From assembly GCA_025060505.1 (NCBI GenBank), contig JANXBU010000007.1, positions 47,856 to 111,855 of the forward strand: a DNA stretch of 64,000 bases, read 5' to 3'. Positions within the stretch are counted from its first letter, which is position 1. Each line of letters opens with the position of its first letter. The notes beneath the pieces are model-generated. The model was not told where the DNA came from. It saw only the letters and a list, made by a program, of their open reading frames with translations, and made no database searches. Positions 1 to 8,305 of the stretch are shown piece by piece. The position numbers and the translations under genes were made by a program. Source of the stretch: Candidatus Calescibacterium sp. Lineage in GTDB: Bacteria > Calescibacteriota > Calescibacteriia > Calescibacteriales > Calescibacteriaceae.

Positions 1-37
1 AAGCTAGACCAAAAAAACACTACAAAAAGGAAAAAAA

Positions 38-64
38 ATGAAGGAATACATAATTTTTAGGTGA
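38..64 (+). other. 8-codon leader ORF before clpX
   Basis: An ATG preceded by AAGG at an 8-nt offset opens an eight-residue frame (MKEYIIFR) whose TGA ends one base before the clpX ATG. The only purine-rich motif near clpX (AGGTG, 59-63) overlaps the end of this frame and is too close to the clpX ATG to be a normal ribosome-binding site. Translation of clpX could therefore be coupled to the mini-ORF. It may also be chance; no homology is possible at this length. Confidence 0.3.
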
Positions 65-65
65 T

Positions 66-1343
66 ATGGGACATTCAGACAGGGAGCGCTGTTCTTTCTG
101 CGGGAAAAGCAGAGAAGAAGTAAAACGCCTTATAAGTGGAATGAATAACGCTTATATTTGTTTTGACTGTGTGAAGATATGTAATGATATGGTTGAAAGT
201 TATGAAGAAAACGAGATCCCAGAGGATTTGTTCCCGCGCGAAGGTGCTGCGAGAGCTAAAAACCTGACTCCTAAGAAAATAAAAGAATACCTTGATCAGA
301 ATATAATTGGTCAGGAGGTTGCCAAAAAGTTTGTCTCTGTTGCTATATACAATCATTACAAAAGGATAAGACTCAAAGATTCAACAATAGAGAAGAGTAA
401 TCTTATGTTTGTTGGTCCAACTGGAACCGGTAAAACTCTCCTTGCAAAAACCATAGCCAAAATACTTGATGTTCCAATGGTTATAGTCGATGCAACAAGC
501 TTTACCGAAGCTGGATATGTTGGAGATGATGTTGAGAACATACTTTACTATCTTTATATAAATTCCGGATATGATCTTGCAAAAACACAGATTGGAGTTG
601 TTTACATAGATGAGATTGATAAGATAGCGAGAAAATCCGGTGAAGTTTCTTCTTCAACTCGTGATGTTTCAGGTGAAGGTGTTCAACATGCGTTGCTCAA
701 AATAATTGAAAGCAATGGCGTGAATATTCCAATCAGAGGTAAAAGAGGACTTTCAGATACGATGTTTGTAGATACAACTAATATACTTTTTATAGCAGGA
801 GGAGCTTTTTCTGGAATAGAAAATATTATATCTCAGAGACTTGGTAAAAAATCAATAGGATTCAAGGATTCAGATAGCAAGTCAAAGTTAAATAATGAGA
901 AATCAAGTGAAATTGAATCTGATAGAGAGGGTGAGGTGTTATACAATTTATCTCAAGATGATCTGATAAAATTTGGTATGATACCAGAGTTAATAGGAAG
1001 ATTTCCTGTTATAGTTCCATTTCATAACCTTAATGAATCCGATATAAGGAGGATATTGACTGAACCGAAGAATTCATATCTCAAGCAGTATATAAAGCTA
1101 ATTGAGTCAGAGGGTGTAACTTTAACGATTACAGATAGTGCTATAGGAGAAATTGTTAAGAAGGTTGTATCTAAAAAAGTTGGAGCCAGAGGTATAAAAT
1201 CTGTTTTAGATGAGATCATGCTTGATATAATCTTTGAGGTTCCGGAAAATCCTAATATAAAGGAAGTTGTGATAACTCCGGAAGTAGTCAGAGGTGGTAA
1301 GCCAATCTTTGTTGAAGGTAAAAAGAGGAGAAGTTTGTATTAG
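66..1343 (+). CDS. clpX: ATP-dependent Clp protease ATP-binding subunit ClpX
   Basis: ClpX is a hexameric AAA+ unfoldase that feeds substrates to the ClpP peptidase in the cytoplasm. The 425-residue protein has the usual length. The N-terminal zinc-binding domain shows Cys9, Cys12, Cys32 and Cys35 as two CxxC pairs. Walker A is GPTGTGKT (about 117-124), Walker B is VVYIDEID (about 178-186), the pore loop is GYVGDD, and the C-terminal AAA+ part includes GRFPVIVP. The region around 255-300 is a Ser/Asp/Glu-rich insertion. The ATG at 66 places the zinc finger at the expected distance. clpP is expected upstream but lies outside the window. The identification is secure. Confidence 0.97.
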   Translation: MGHSDRERCSFCGKSREEVKRLISGMNNAYICFDCVKICNDMVESYEENEIPEDLFPREGAARAKNLTPKKIKEYLDQNIIGQEVAKKFVSVAIYNHYKRIRLKDSTIEKSNLMFVGPTGTGKTLLAKTIAKILDVPMVIVDATSFTEAGYVGDDVENILYYLYINSGYDLAKTQIGVVYIDEIDKIARKSGEVSSSTRDVSGEGVQHALLKIIESNGVNIPIRGKRGLSDTMFVDTTNILFIAGGAFSGIENIISQRLGKKSIGFKDSDSKSKLNNEKSSEIESDREGEVLYNLSQDDLIKFGMIPELIGRFPVIVPFHNLNESDIRRILTEPKNSYLKQYIKLIESEGVTLTITDSAIGEIVKKVVSKKVGARGIKSVLDEIMLDIIFEVPENPNIKEVVITPEVVRGGKPIFVEGKKRRSLY

Positions 1344-1449
1344 AGTAAGGAGTTTGTTTAAATTTGAAATATCTGGTTCTATCTGAAAACTTCGTAATGT
1401 TTTTCCAATCTTTCCCTTTCAGTATTTTGGATGACAATTCCTTTATATT

Positions 1450-2421
1450 ATGGGTACAAGGAGTTTCTTGCGTTATAATGAAAATATAAGCAAGTTTCTT
1501 GGAATTTTACGGAGTAGTTCTGATATAGTTTCTGGTGAAACAGTTGCAAAGGAGCTCGGGATAACTCGCTCTCAGGTATTTAAGATTGTTAGGAAACTTC
1601 AGGAGCTTGGATACAGGTTTGAGCGAAAGAGAGGTTATAAGCTTTTATTTACTCCTGATATTCCATTTCCTTGGGAGATAGGTCAAAATATTGTTTTTTT
1701 CAATAGTATTCACAGTACTCAGGATGAGGCAAAGAAGCTTTTTGAAGCATCAAAAATAAAAGAAGACTACTGGGTTCTTGCACGCACTCAAACTAAAGGT
1801 AGAGGTAGAATGGGACGCATCTGGGAATCTCCGGAAGGAAATTTTTATGGATCTGTTGTTCTCAAGGCAGAAACTCCAATGAGAGATATCGTGAAAATAT
1901 CTTTAATAGGTGGTATTTCTGTTTTCAGGACAATAAAAAAACACTATGAAATTGATCAAGAAATAAAAATAAAGTGGCCAAATGATGTATGGATTATACT
2001 TGGAGATGGAAAAGCAAGGAAAATATCTGGCTGCATAGCTGAAGCTTTTGGAGAAATGGAAATAGCAAAATATATTATTCTTGGGATCGGAGTTAATGTT
2101 AAAGTCTCCCCGATTGATGGTGTTTCTATTTGTCTGAAAGATATTACTAAGAAAGAGGTTTCCCTTATTGATTTTGTGAGGAAACTAAAAAATGAGCTTG
2201 GAACTGTTTGGAAGGAATTTTCAGATGGAAAATGGAATCAGCTTAAATCTGAGATAGAAAATAACATGTGGCGTGGTAGAGTAAAGATAAAATATGACTC
2301 AAGGGAGTTTGAGGGTATAAGCTCTGGGATCGCGGAAGACGGCTCACTTTTAGTTCAGAAAGATGACGCTACTTTCGAAAGTGTGTATTACGGGGACGTT
2401 CTTATCAAAGTTATATCTTAG
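1450..2421 (+). CDS. birA: Bifunctional biotin-[acetyl-CoA-carboxylase] ligase / biotin operon repressor BirA
   Basis: This enzyme activates biotin as biotinyl-AMP and transfers it to the biotin carboxyl carrier protein. The catalytic domain shows the biotinyl-AMP loop GRGRMGR (about 117-123) and KWPNDV (about 175-180), both diagnostic. Residues about 10-60 form a winged helix-turn-helix (ETVAKELGITRSQVFKIV), so this is the class II, DNA-binding form. The C-terminal small beta domain is present and the 323-residue length is usual. The ATG at 1450 is preceded directly by TATATT (1444-1449) and no clear ribosome-binding site is seen, so the start is somewhat uncertain. No biotin synthesis genes are nearby, so a regulatory target cannot be named. 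Confidence 0.93.
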   Translation: MGTRSFLRYNENISKFLGILRSSSDIVSGETVAKELGITRSQVFKIVRKLQELGYRFERKRGYKLLFTPDIPFPWEIGQNIVFFNSIHSTQDEAKKLFEASKIKEDYWVLARTQTKGRGRMGRIWESPEGNFYGSVVLKAETPMRDIVKISLIGGISVFRTIKKHYEIDQEIKIKWPNDVWIILGDGKARKISGCIAEAFGEMEIAKYIILGIGVNVKVSPIDGVSICLKDITKKEVSLIDFVRKLKNELGTVWKEFSDGKWNQLKSEIENNMWRGRVKIKYDSREFEGISSGIAEDGSLLVQKDDATFESVYYGDVLIKVIS

Positions 2422-2459
2422 TTTTCTTTTTTCAGGCTTCAACTCCTTATCTTTTATTT

Positions 2460-3623
2460 TTACCAGATTTTCCCTTCACCTCTGATATACTTTGAAATTA
2501 TCTCATATGTTTCTTCATCTGACATCTGGACTGGTGGATGTTTCATGGTGAACGCAGAAACAACTTGAATAGGACCACTTAATTTTTCTTCAAGAGCTAC
2601 TTTTGCAAATCTTATTGTGTCTATTACAACAGCGGCGGAGTTTGGAGAATCTTCTACTTTGAGCTTTACATCTATCTCTATTTTTGCTCCTCCAAAACCT
2701 CTTCCTTCCATTCTTATGTAGCATATTTTTGTATCGTTCAGAAAGGGTATATAGTCAGACGGTCCGATATGGACTGTGTCATAAACTCTTTCGTTGTTTA
2801 TAAAATTTTCTCCGAGTACAGATGTTACAGCTTCGGTTTTTGAAATCTTTTTCGATTTGAGACGCGATCTATCTAACATGTTTAGGAAATCAGTATTTCC
2901 TCCAAAATTGAGCTGGTATGTTCTTTCAAACTTTACACCTCTCATTTTGAATAGGTTTGCAATTGCTCTGTGAAGGATTGTTGCCCCAAGCTGAGATTTT
3001 ATATCATCTCCTATTACTGGAAGTCCAGCTGATTTGAACTTCTCTGCGTAATGCTTGTCAGAAGCTATAAACACGGGTATGCAGTTTATAAAAGCTACTC
3101 CGGCTTCAATTGCTGCATCTGCGTAGAACCTCGTTGCTCTTTCCGATCCAACAGGTAGAAAATTTACGAGAATTTCTGCTCCGGATTCTTTCAAAACCTT
3201 GACAACATCAACGGGTTTTTTGTCAGACACCGAAAATGTTCTGTTTTTTGGGTAGTATTTCATATGTTCAGCAAATCCATCTAAAACAGGTCCCATCATA
3301 ACTTCTGTTTCACCGTTTTTTATATTTCTTTCAAATATGGTTGTACAGTTTGGCTGTTCAAGTATTGCTTGTTTTAGTTTCTTTCCTACTTTTCTTCTAT
3401 CTATATCAAATGCTGCTACAATTTCTATGTCTTCAGGTTTCCAACCTTTTATATCGGGGTGAATTAATCCTTCTTTTCTGTTCCTTGAATAGTATGATAT
3501 GCCCTGAACCAATGCACTTGCGCAATTCCCAACTCCGGATATAGCAATCTTTATTTTTTTTCTCTTGTTATCTTTTGTTTTTTCTTCTTCTGAGGACCTC
3601 GCTTTTTTGTCTATGTAAATCAT
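2460..3623 (-). CDS. ino1: Myo-inositol-1-phosphate synthase
   Basis: This NAD-dependent enzyme isomerises glucose 6-phosphate to inositol 1-phosphate, the first step towards inositol phospholipids or the heat-protecting solute di-myo-inositol phosphate. The 387-residue length matches the short archaeal/actinobacterial type. Visible hallmarks are the NAD-binding GVGNCASAL (about 30-38), NFLPVGSERATRFYADAA, the catalytic-region GDDIKSQLGATILHRA, and NFGGNTDFLNM. The first about 23 residues are charged and precede the Rossmann strand. An AAGAGGT ribosome-binding site precedes the ATG. The gene is convergent with birA and stands alone; no downstream inositol genes are visible, so the end product is unknown. 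Confidence 0.95.
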   Translation of the reverse strand: MIYIDKKARSSEEEKTKDNKRKKIKIAISGVGNCASALVQGISYYSRNRKEGLIHPDIKGWKPEDIEIVAAFDIDRRKVGKKLKQAILEQPNCTTIFERNIKNGETEVMMGPVLDGFAEHMKYYPKNRTFSVSDKKPVDVVKVLKESGAEILVNFLPVGSERATRFYADAAIEAGVAFINCIPVFIASDKHYAEKFKSAGLPVIGDDIKSQLGATILHRAIANLFKMRGVKFERTYQLNFGGNTDFLNMLDRSRLKSKKISKTEAVTSVLGENFINNERVYDTVHIGPSDYIPFLNDTKICYIRMEGRGFGGAKIEIDVKLKVEDSPNSAAVVIDTIRFAKVALEEKLSGPIQVVSAFTMKHPPVQMSDEETYEIISKYIRGEGKIW

Positions 3624-3755
3624 TTCTGATACCTCTTGAGATTTATTTTACTTTACTTTACTAAGTACTTTTTTTGCAAACTTCAAAAATTTAAGATTTA
3701 TGTAAGTTTTTGAAAATCTCTCAGTTGGTTTTTCTTTGTTGTATATTATTCAATT

Positions 3756-4199
3756 ATGGAAAGGAAGAGATTACCAAGACTTTTTTCAGAAGGTTTTTCA
3801 AGAGAAATAGAGAGGCTTATTGATGACTTCTTCTCTCCTTTCTTTCCAGAGGAAGCTACGAGATCTTTCTTTCCTTCTATGGATATAATGGAGGATGATA
3901 AGAGCTTGATAATAAAAATGGATGTGCCAGGTATGACTCAGAAGGATATCTCAGTTGAGATACAAGATGATCAACTTATTGTTAAGGGTGAAAGAAAAGA
4001 AGAAGAAGAAATAAAGAAGAAGAACCTTTATGTTTCAGAAAGAAGATATGGAAGTTTTCTGAGAAGGGTAAGGCTCCCAGAATATGTAGAGGGAGATAAA
4101 GCTCAGGCGAAAATAAAAGATGGAGTTCTTACGATAACTATACCGAAAAAGGAGGAAGCCAAAAAGAAATCAGTTTCTGTTAAGATTGAGGGAGAATAA
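3756..4199 (+). CDS. Hsp20/alpha-crystallin family small heat-shock protein
   Basis: Small heat-shock proteins bind unfolding proteins without ATP and hold them for refolding. The 147-residue protein has an N-terminal phenylalanine-rich arm (about 1-45), an alpha-crystallin domain (about 46-135) with DVPGMTQKDISVEIQDD and GSFLRRVRLPEYV, the A-x-x-x-x-G-V-L-x-I signature (AKIKDGVLTITIPK), and a Lys-rich tail with a possible I-x-I/V-type end (VSVKIEGE). A TATATT sequence (3742-3747) just upstream suggests a very short leader. The rpmI ribosome-binding site lies inside the last codons of this gene, so the two are probably co-transcribed. Confidence 0.95.
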   Translation: MERKRLPRLFSEGFSREIERLIDDFFSPFFPEEATRSFFPSMDIMEDDKSLIIKMDVPGMTQKDISVEIQDDQLIVKGERKEEEEIKKKNLYVSERRYGSFLRRVRLPEYVEGDKAQAKIKDGVLTITIPKKEEAKKKSVSVKIEGE

Positions 4200-4203
4200 T
4201 CAG

Positions 4204-4395
4204 ATGAACAAGACTTCAAAAACCGTTACAAAGAGGTTTAAGATAAAAAAGAGCGGAAAGATTAAATACTGGCATTCGAACTGGAATCATTACAAAATTG
4301 GCAAAAGCTCAAGCTGGAAGCGAAAAATAAGAAAGGGTGCTCACATAGATAAAAAAGGTCTACAAGATATTCTGGAAGGTTCCTTAATAAGATAG
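4204..4395 (+). CDS. rpmI: 50S ribosomal protein L35 (bL35)
   Basis: bL35 is a small basic protein of the large ribosomal subunit. The 63-residue product shows the family pattern KT-x(2)-KRFK-x(3)-SGKIKYWHS, then KSSSWKRKIRKGAHI and a C-terminal helix, although it is divergent (the usual RRHA-type stretch is YWHSN). I chose the ATG at 4204 over an in-frame TTG at 4186 because GAGGGAG (4188-4194) sits nine bases upstream and the family starts near this Met. In most bacteria rpmI lies between infC and rplT; here it follows hsp20 with no ribosomal neighbour, which is unusual. Confidence 0.88.
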   Translation: MNKTSKTVTKRFKIKKSGKIKYWHSNWNHYKIGKSSSWKRKIRKGAHIDKKGLQDILEGSLIR

Positions 4396-4396
4396 G

Positions 4397-4416
4397 GATA
4401 TTTTATATCTTTTTAT
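4397..4416 (+). terminator. Possible weak intrinsic terminator after rpmI
   Basis: A five-base-pair inverted repeat (GATAT, 4397-4401; ATATC, 4405-4409) with a three-base loop is followed at once by a T-rich tract. It lies just after the rpmI stop. The stem is short and has little G+C, so this is only a candidate. Confidence 0.28.
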
Positions 4417-4565
4417 CTTTTTATTTATTTACTTTTGCTCTTCTATTAATTTTTTTACCACTGAGAGGCACATATTGTTTTACTAGAGCGTTCTGACTTT
4501 AACTAGTTCGTTTGTATTTTTCTGAAAATAGCAATTCGTGCATTTTGTGAATTTTATTTGAGTTT

Positions 4566-5189
4566 ATGATCAGACCAGAGGGTGTAAAGTTTATTTTTGC
4601 ATCTTTGTTGCTTACTGCTATTGTTTATGTTTTTGCTGGCTTTCTTTTTTCTATACCTTTTTTTGTTTTGACTGCACTTGTTATAAATTTTTTCAGAGAT
4701 CCGGAAAGGTATCCTGATTCTCAAAACGAGGATGATATACTTTCTCCAGCTGATGGTAGAGTTTTTATAGTAGATGAGTCAAAACCAGAGGGTTTAGATA
4801 GTGTTTTTAAAAGAGTAGCGATATTTATGAGTCCGCTAGACGTTCATGTCAACAGAGCTCCATCCTCCGGAGTTATTAAAGAATTAGATAGCAGGTCGGG
4901 TGGTTTTGAAAGAGCTTTTCTTGAAAAGTCAGAGAAAAATGCAAGGTTGATCTGGAAAATATCAGATAGAGATGGAAACACTTTTGTTCTTGTGCAAATA
5001 GCCGGAGCGATTGCGAGAAGAATAAAAGCTTTTAAGAAAAAAGGCGATGAAGTGAAAAGAGGTGAAAGAATAGGGATGATCTATTTCGGATCAAGAGTAG
5101 ATATTTATTTACCGAAGAACTACAATATAAAAGTGAAAATTGGTGATAGGGTTTATTCTGGTAAAACGGTGTTAGCTTCTAGGTCTTGA
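4566..5189 (+). CDS. psd: Phosphatidylserine decarboxylase, short (type II-like) form
   Basis: The enzyme decarboxylates phosphatidylserine to phosphatidylethanolamine at the inner membrane. It is made as a proenzyme that cuts itself to create a pyruvoyl cofactor. Two membrane segments occupy about residues 7-40. The soluble part shows DILSPADGRVF, the catalytic-region SPLDVHVNRAPSSG, and the self-cleavage site FGSRVDIYLP with Gly175-Ser176, which would leave a short alpha chain. At 207 residues it matches the compact thermophile/archaeal-like form rather than the 300-residue E. coli form. No phosphatidylserine synthase gene is adjacent in this window. Confidence 0.92.
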   Translation: MIRPEGVKFIFASLLLTAIVYVFAGFLFSIPFFVLTALVINFFRDPERYPDSQNEDDILSPADGRVFIVDESKPEGLDSVFKRVAIFMSPLDVHVNRAPSSGVIKELDSRSGGFERAFLEKSEKNARLIWKISDRDGNTFVLVQIAGAIARRIKAFKKKGDEVKRGERIGMIYFGSRVDIYLPKNYNIKVKIGDRVYSGKTVLASRS

Positions 5190-5337
5190 ATTTGATTTTA
5201 CACTTTAATTTTCATTTTAACTTTTATTTTTGAAATTTTGCGGTGTTTTGTAGGATGATACTGCTGTGATAGTTTTGAGTATTCTTAAAAAATCAGTATT
5301 TCAAAAATGTTCATTTTTCTGGTGCAATATTAACTGA

Positions 5338-6543
5338 ATGGTAATAGATCTCACACCAAAGCCAAAAATCAGGGTCAATGTTGAAATAATGCCAACTGGT
5401 GATGGGAGATTTATACTGAGAGATATTGGTGGATATGTTGATGATGTTCTGGTTGTCAATCAGCTTTCTGCAATTATTATTTCGATGTTTGATGGAACAA
5501 AATCTCCTTCTGAGATTGCAAAGTATGTGAGTTCCCTTGTGAAAGCTGATATTCCAGAGGCTGAGGTGAAAAAAATCATCGAAACTCTTGATAGTCGCGG
5601 TTTTTTGGAAACACATAATTTTTCTCTTTTAAAGTCTCAGAAGAAGGCAGAGTTCAGAGCGCTTGCTGAGAAACCTTCTAACTTTGCTGGAAAGTCTTTC
5701 CCAGCTGGAGGAAGGGAGGCGGAGGAGTTTTTTTCATCTACTATGGAACTTTTTGGAACTGATCAGAAAGATGGAAGAGTTTTTGCTGTTGTCTCTCCAC
5801 ATATTGAAATACTAAACGGTATAAAGATTTACGCAAAAACATGGAGCTTTTTAAGAAACTCCTTGAAGAATCCAGATGTTTTCTTTATATTTGGAACATC
5901 TCATGCGTACTCGGAGTATCCTATAATTCTTACAGATAAAGATTTTCAGACACCGTTTGGAACTCTGAGAACTGATAAAGATATTGTAAGAGCTATATCT
6001 AATGTTGTTGGTGATGAGTCTTTTGAAGACGAGATAATACATAAGACAGAACATTCTGTTGAATTTCAGGCGGTTTTTATAAAGTATCTTTTCCCGAATT
6101 CCAAAATTGTTCCGGTTCTCTGTTCGGCTTCTTGGGCATACAGACAAGATGGCGTAAAAAGATACATCGAAACTCTTTACAATATATATGATAAGGTTAT
6201 ATCGGGTCTGAAAGATTTTATTCTTGTCGCGGGCGCAGATTTTGCTCATATAGGTACGAGGTTTGGTGACAACCCTGTAAATCAATATGAAATATCTATT
6301 GTGAGACTAAAAGATTTTATTTCTCTACAGAAGTTCGCCGAAAATTCACAAGAGGGTTTCTTAGATAGTATTATGTTTGATCAGAATTCAAGACGAGTCT
6401 GCGGTCTTGCTCCTATATACACCGTTCTTGGTTTGACAAAGAATTTCAAAACTTACGGAAAAATAATCGGTTGGGATGTTTGGGTTGATGAAACTCTTTC
6501 TGCTGTTAGTTTCGGTTCCGCTTATCTTGGGAGAAATGACTAA
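5338..6543 (+). CDS. MEMO-family protein (AmmeMemoRadiSam protein B) with N-terminal PqqD-like domain
   Basis: Residues about 135-401 form a MEMO1 domain, a dioxygenase-related fold. VVSPHIEI corresponds to the usual SPHAGY-type strand; FIFGTSHAYSEYPIILT, FQTPFGTLRTD, KTEHSVEFQAVF and GADFAHIGTRFG follow, with His residues where the family binds metal. The biochemical role of bacterial MEMO proteins is not settled. Residues 1-95 are extra and resemble PqqD-type peptide-binding winged helices (RDIGGYVDDVLVVNQLSAIII... DGTKSPSEIAKYVSS... LDSRGFLE). In many genomes MEMO lies with AMMECR1 and radical SAM genes; neither is here. The gene follows psd with a 148-base gap. Confidence 0.85.
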   Translation: MVIDLTPKPKIRVNVEIMPTGDGRFILRDIGGYVDDVLVVNQLSAIIISMFDGTKSPSEIAKYVSSLVKADIPEAEVKKIIETLDSRGFLETHNFSLLKSQKKAEFRALAEKPSNFAGKSFPAGGREAEEFFSSTMELFGTDQKDGRVFAVVSPHIEILNGIKIYAKTWSFLRNSLKNPDVFFIFGTSHAYSEYPIILTDKDFQTPFGTLRTDKDIVRAISNVVGDESFEDEIIHKTEHSVEFQAVFIKYLFPNSKIVPVLCSASWAYRQDGVKRYIETLYNIYDKVISGLKDFILVAGADFAHIGTRFGDNPVNQYEISIVRLKDFISLQKFAENSQEGFLDSIMFDQNSRRVCGLAPIYTVLGLTKNFKTYGKIIGWDVWVDETLSAVSFGSAYLGRND

Positions 6544-6625
6544 TGATAAGAAATAAATAATGATAAGATCTGATTCTCACCAAAAAACTTCAAAACAGCT
6601 TGAGAAGCGATTAAATTTATAGGAT

Positions 6626-7348
6626 ATGCAATTTCTTGTTCTGTTTGTACTCTCAAGCTACATTGAGCTTTGCTACAAAGTTTATTTCGTCTTTGTTGAA
6701 GTTGGAGAAACTTGTATAAAGTATAAGATCAGGGATCAGAATGTTGAGATAAACAGTGTTTCAAGATCGACTAATGTTGGTAAGATTGTACGCAGGGTAT
6801 ATAATGTGGGATATTCTCTGGTAGACAAAGATACTCTCAAACCAAAGATTTTCAAATATTATCAACAGGAATACGGATTCATAAGGACTCAGGAATATGT
6901 ATTTGATACAAATAGAATTTTCGCAAAGATTACAAAGTACAAAGATCCAAAAGATAAAGTTGGGCAGAGAGAAGAATTATCTTATGAGTGGAACAATCAG
7001 TTCGAACCTTATTCAGCGGCTTTGTTTATATTCAAAAACAGCTCAACATCTGGGAATATAGATATTTTCTATGAAAGAAAATTTTACAACATATCATTTT
7101 CTTTTTTGAGAAAGGAATCTATAAACAATCATATTGGTGATTTTGAAGCGAACATTGTTGAGATAACACCACGGGTTGAAACTGAAGGAGCTCTTAAACC
7201 ACGGGGTAGCTGGACTATATGGGTTGACTCACAAAACCATATACCTTTGAAGATGAAGATTGATTTCACATTGGGAAGTATCAATATAGAACTCAAAGAT
7301 ATAAAAGGAGACAGAACTCTTCTCGGGAAGATTGGCAACAATATTTGA
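6626..7348 (+). CDS. DUF3108-like exported protein
   Basis: A 240-residue protein with a hydrophobic N-terminus (MQFLVLFVLSSYIELCY), probably a signal or anchor. The body is beta-rich. The C-terminal stretch ETEGALKPRGSWTIWVDS, followed by HIPLKMKIDFTLGSINIEL, has the layout of DUF3108 proteins: a glycine-led strand, W-x-W/I-x-D, a P-x-K/R-x-x strand, then G-x-I-x-x-x-L. DUF3108 members are envelope proteins of unknown role. AGGAT lies very close to the ATG, so initiation may be weak. Function unknown. Confidence 0.6.
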   Translation: MQFLVLFVLSSYIELCYKVYFVFVEVGETCIKYKIRDQNVEINSVSRSTNVGKIVRRVYNVGYSLVDKDTLKPKIFKYYQQEYGFIRTQEYVFDTNRIFAKITKYKDPKDKVGQREELSYEWNNQFEPYSAALFIFKNSSTSGNIDIFYERKFYNISFSFLRKESINNHIGDFEANIVEITPRVETEGALKPRGSWTIWVDSQNHIPLKMKIDFTLGSINIELKDIKGDRTLLGKIGNNI

Positions 7349-7444
7349 TCTGTTTCAAGGCTCTCTTGAAAAGATTTTCTTGATATGTTCGCTCAAAATT
7401 TTGATTTTCATTTTTTCTCTTGACATCTGATAAAATTTCCAAAA

Positions 7445-8305
7445 ATGCGTATTTTCAGGGGCTCCGATGAAGGTCTTGAAGAGTACGATAAGTTAGACAA
7501 AAACATACTTTATCGTCTTTTTTCTGGTGTTGGACTATTTGAAACGATGAAGATCTTGAACGGATATCCTCTTTTCATTGAAGATCACATAGATAGAATG
7601 GATTCAGCTGCGAGAAAGGTATGGGGTAAGGGAATAGATAAGGAGTTCGTTTTAAGAGCTTCTGTTGATATATCAAAATACGAAAATAATATAGGAGTAT
7701 TGAAAGTTATTCTTGTTGAAGAAAATCTGAGATTCTTTTTGTTCTTCGTTCTTGATAAATATCCTTACTCTTATACAGCTGGTTTGAGATTGAAGATAAC
7801 CGAGTATGAGAGAAATCCAAAGAGTTTTTCATCTGGTCTCAAGCCTTTGAGCTACTTTGATAATGTAGTTTTGCGCGAGAAATCAAACAGGGAAGGATTT
7901 GATGAAGCTATTGTTCTTTCTGGCGGTTATATAGCTGAAGGAACAAGGTCAAATATATTTTGGATAAAAAAAGATAAAGTTTTTACACCTCCGTTAGAGC
8001 TTGGAATATTAAAAGGTATAACGAGAACAAAGGTTATTGAGTTATGCAAGAGTTTGGGTATAGAAGTTCAGGAAACAAAAGAGAAACCTGAGGAAATTTT
8101 GAGATCGGATGCTGTTTTTCTTACGAGTTCTCTTATGGGTGTTGCACCTGTTAAAGAGATAATTTTTCTTTCAAACACCCAAAGTTTCAAAAATAATGAT
8201 TTTGCTTTTATGTTGAAGGAAAAATTTTCTGAGTTTGAACGACGTTATATTTCAGATAAGCTTGGTTTTATCTCAACTCGTAGCTCACCTCACCGAAAAG
8301 TATAA
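7445..8305 (+). CDS. Aminotransferase class IV (branched-chain aminotransferase / aminodeoxychorismate lyase family)
   Basis: A PLP enzyme of fold type IV, 286 residues. Signatures are LFETMKI and FIEDHIDRM near the N-terminus, a Lys (about 133) in GLKPLSYFDNVVLREK at the place of the Schiff-base lysine, SGGYIAEGTRSNIFWI, and the phosphate-binding GILKGITRTKVIELC. The short length and lack of BCAT-specific blocks leave BCAT, D-amino-acid aminotransferase and PabC all possible; no folate or leucine gene adjoins it except a LeuA-like domain across mlaE. The last 38 bases overlap the 3' end of the convergent mlaE gene. Confidence 0.85.
   Translation: MRIFRGSDEGLEEYDKLDKNILYRLFSGVGLFETMKILNGYPLFIEDHIDRMDSAARKVWGKGIDKEFVLRASVDISKYENNIGVLKVILVEENLRFFLFFVLDKYPYSYTAGLRLKITEYERNPKSFSSGLKPLSYFDNVVLREKSNREGFDEAIVLSGGYIAEGTRSNIFWIKKDKVFTPPLELGILKGITRTKVIELCKSLGIEVQETKEKPEEILRSDAVFLTSSLMGVAPVKEIIFLSNTQSFKNNDFAFMLKEKFSEFERRYISDKLGFISTRSSPHRKV

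Noticed and set aside
5851..6285. 144-codon minus-strand frame
   Set aside because: It lies antisense inside the MEMO domain and has no protein-like pattern.
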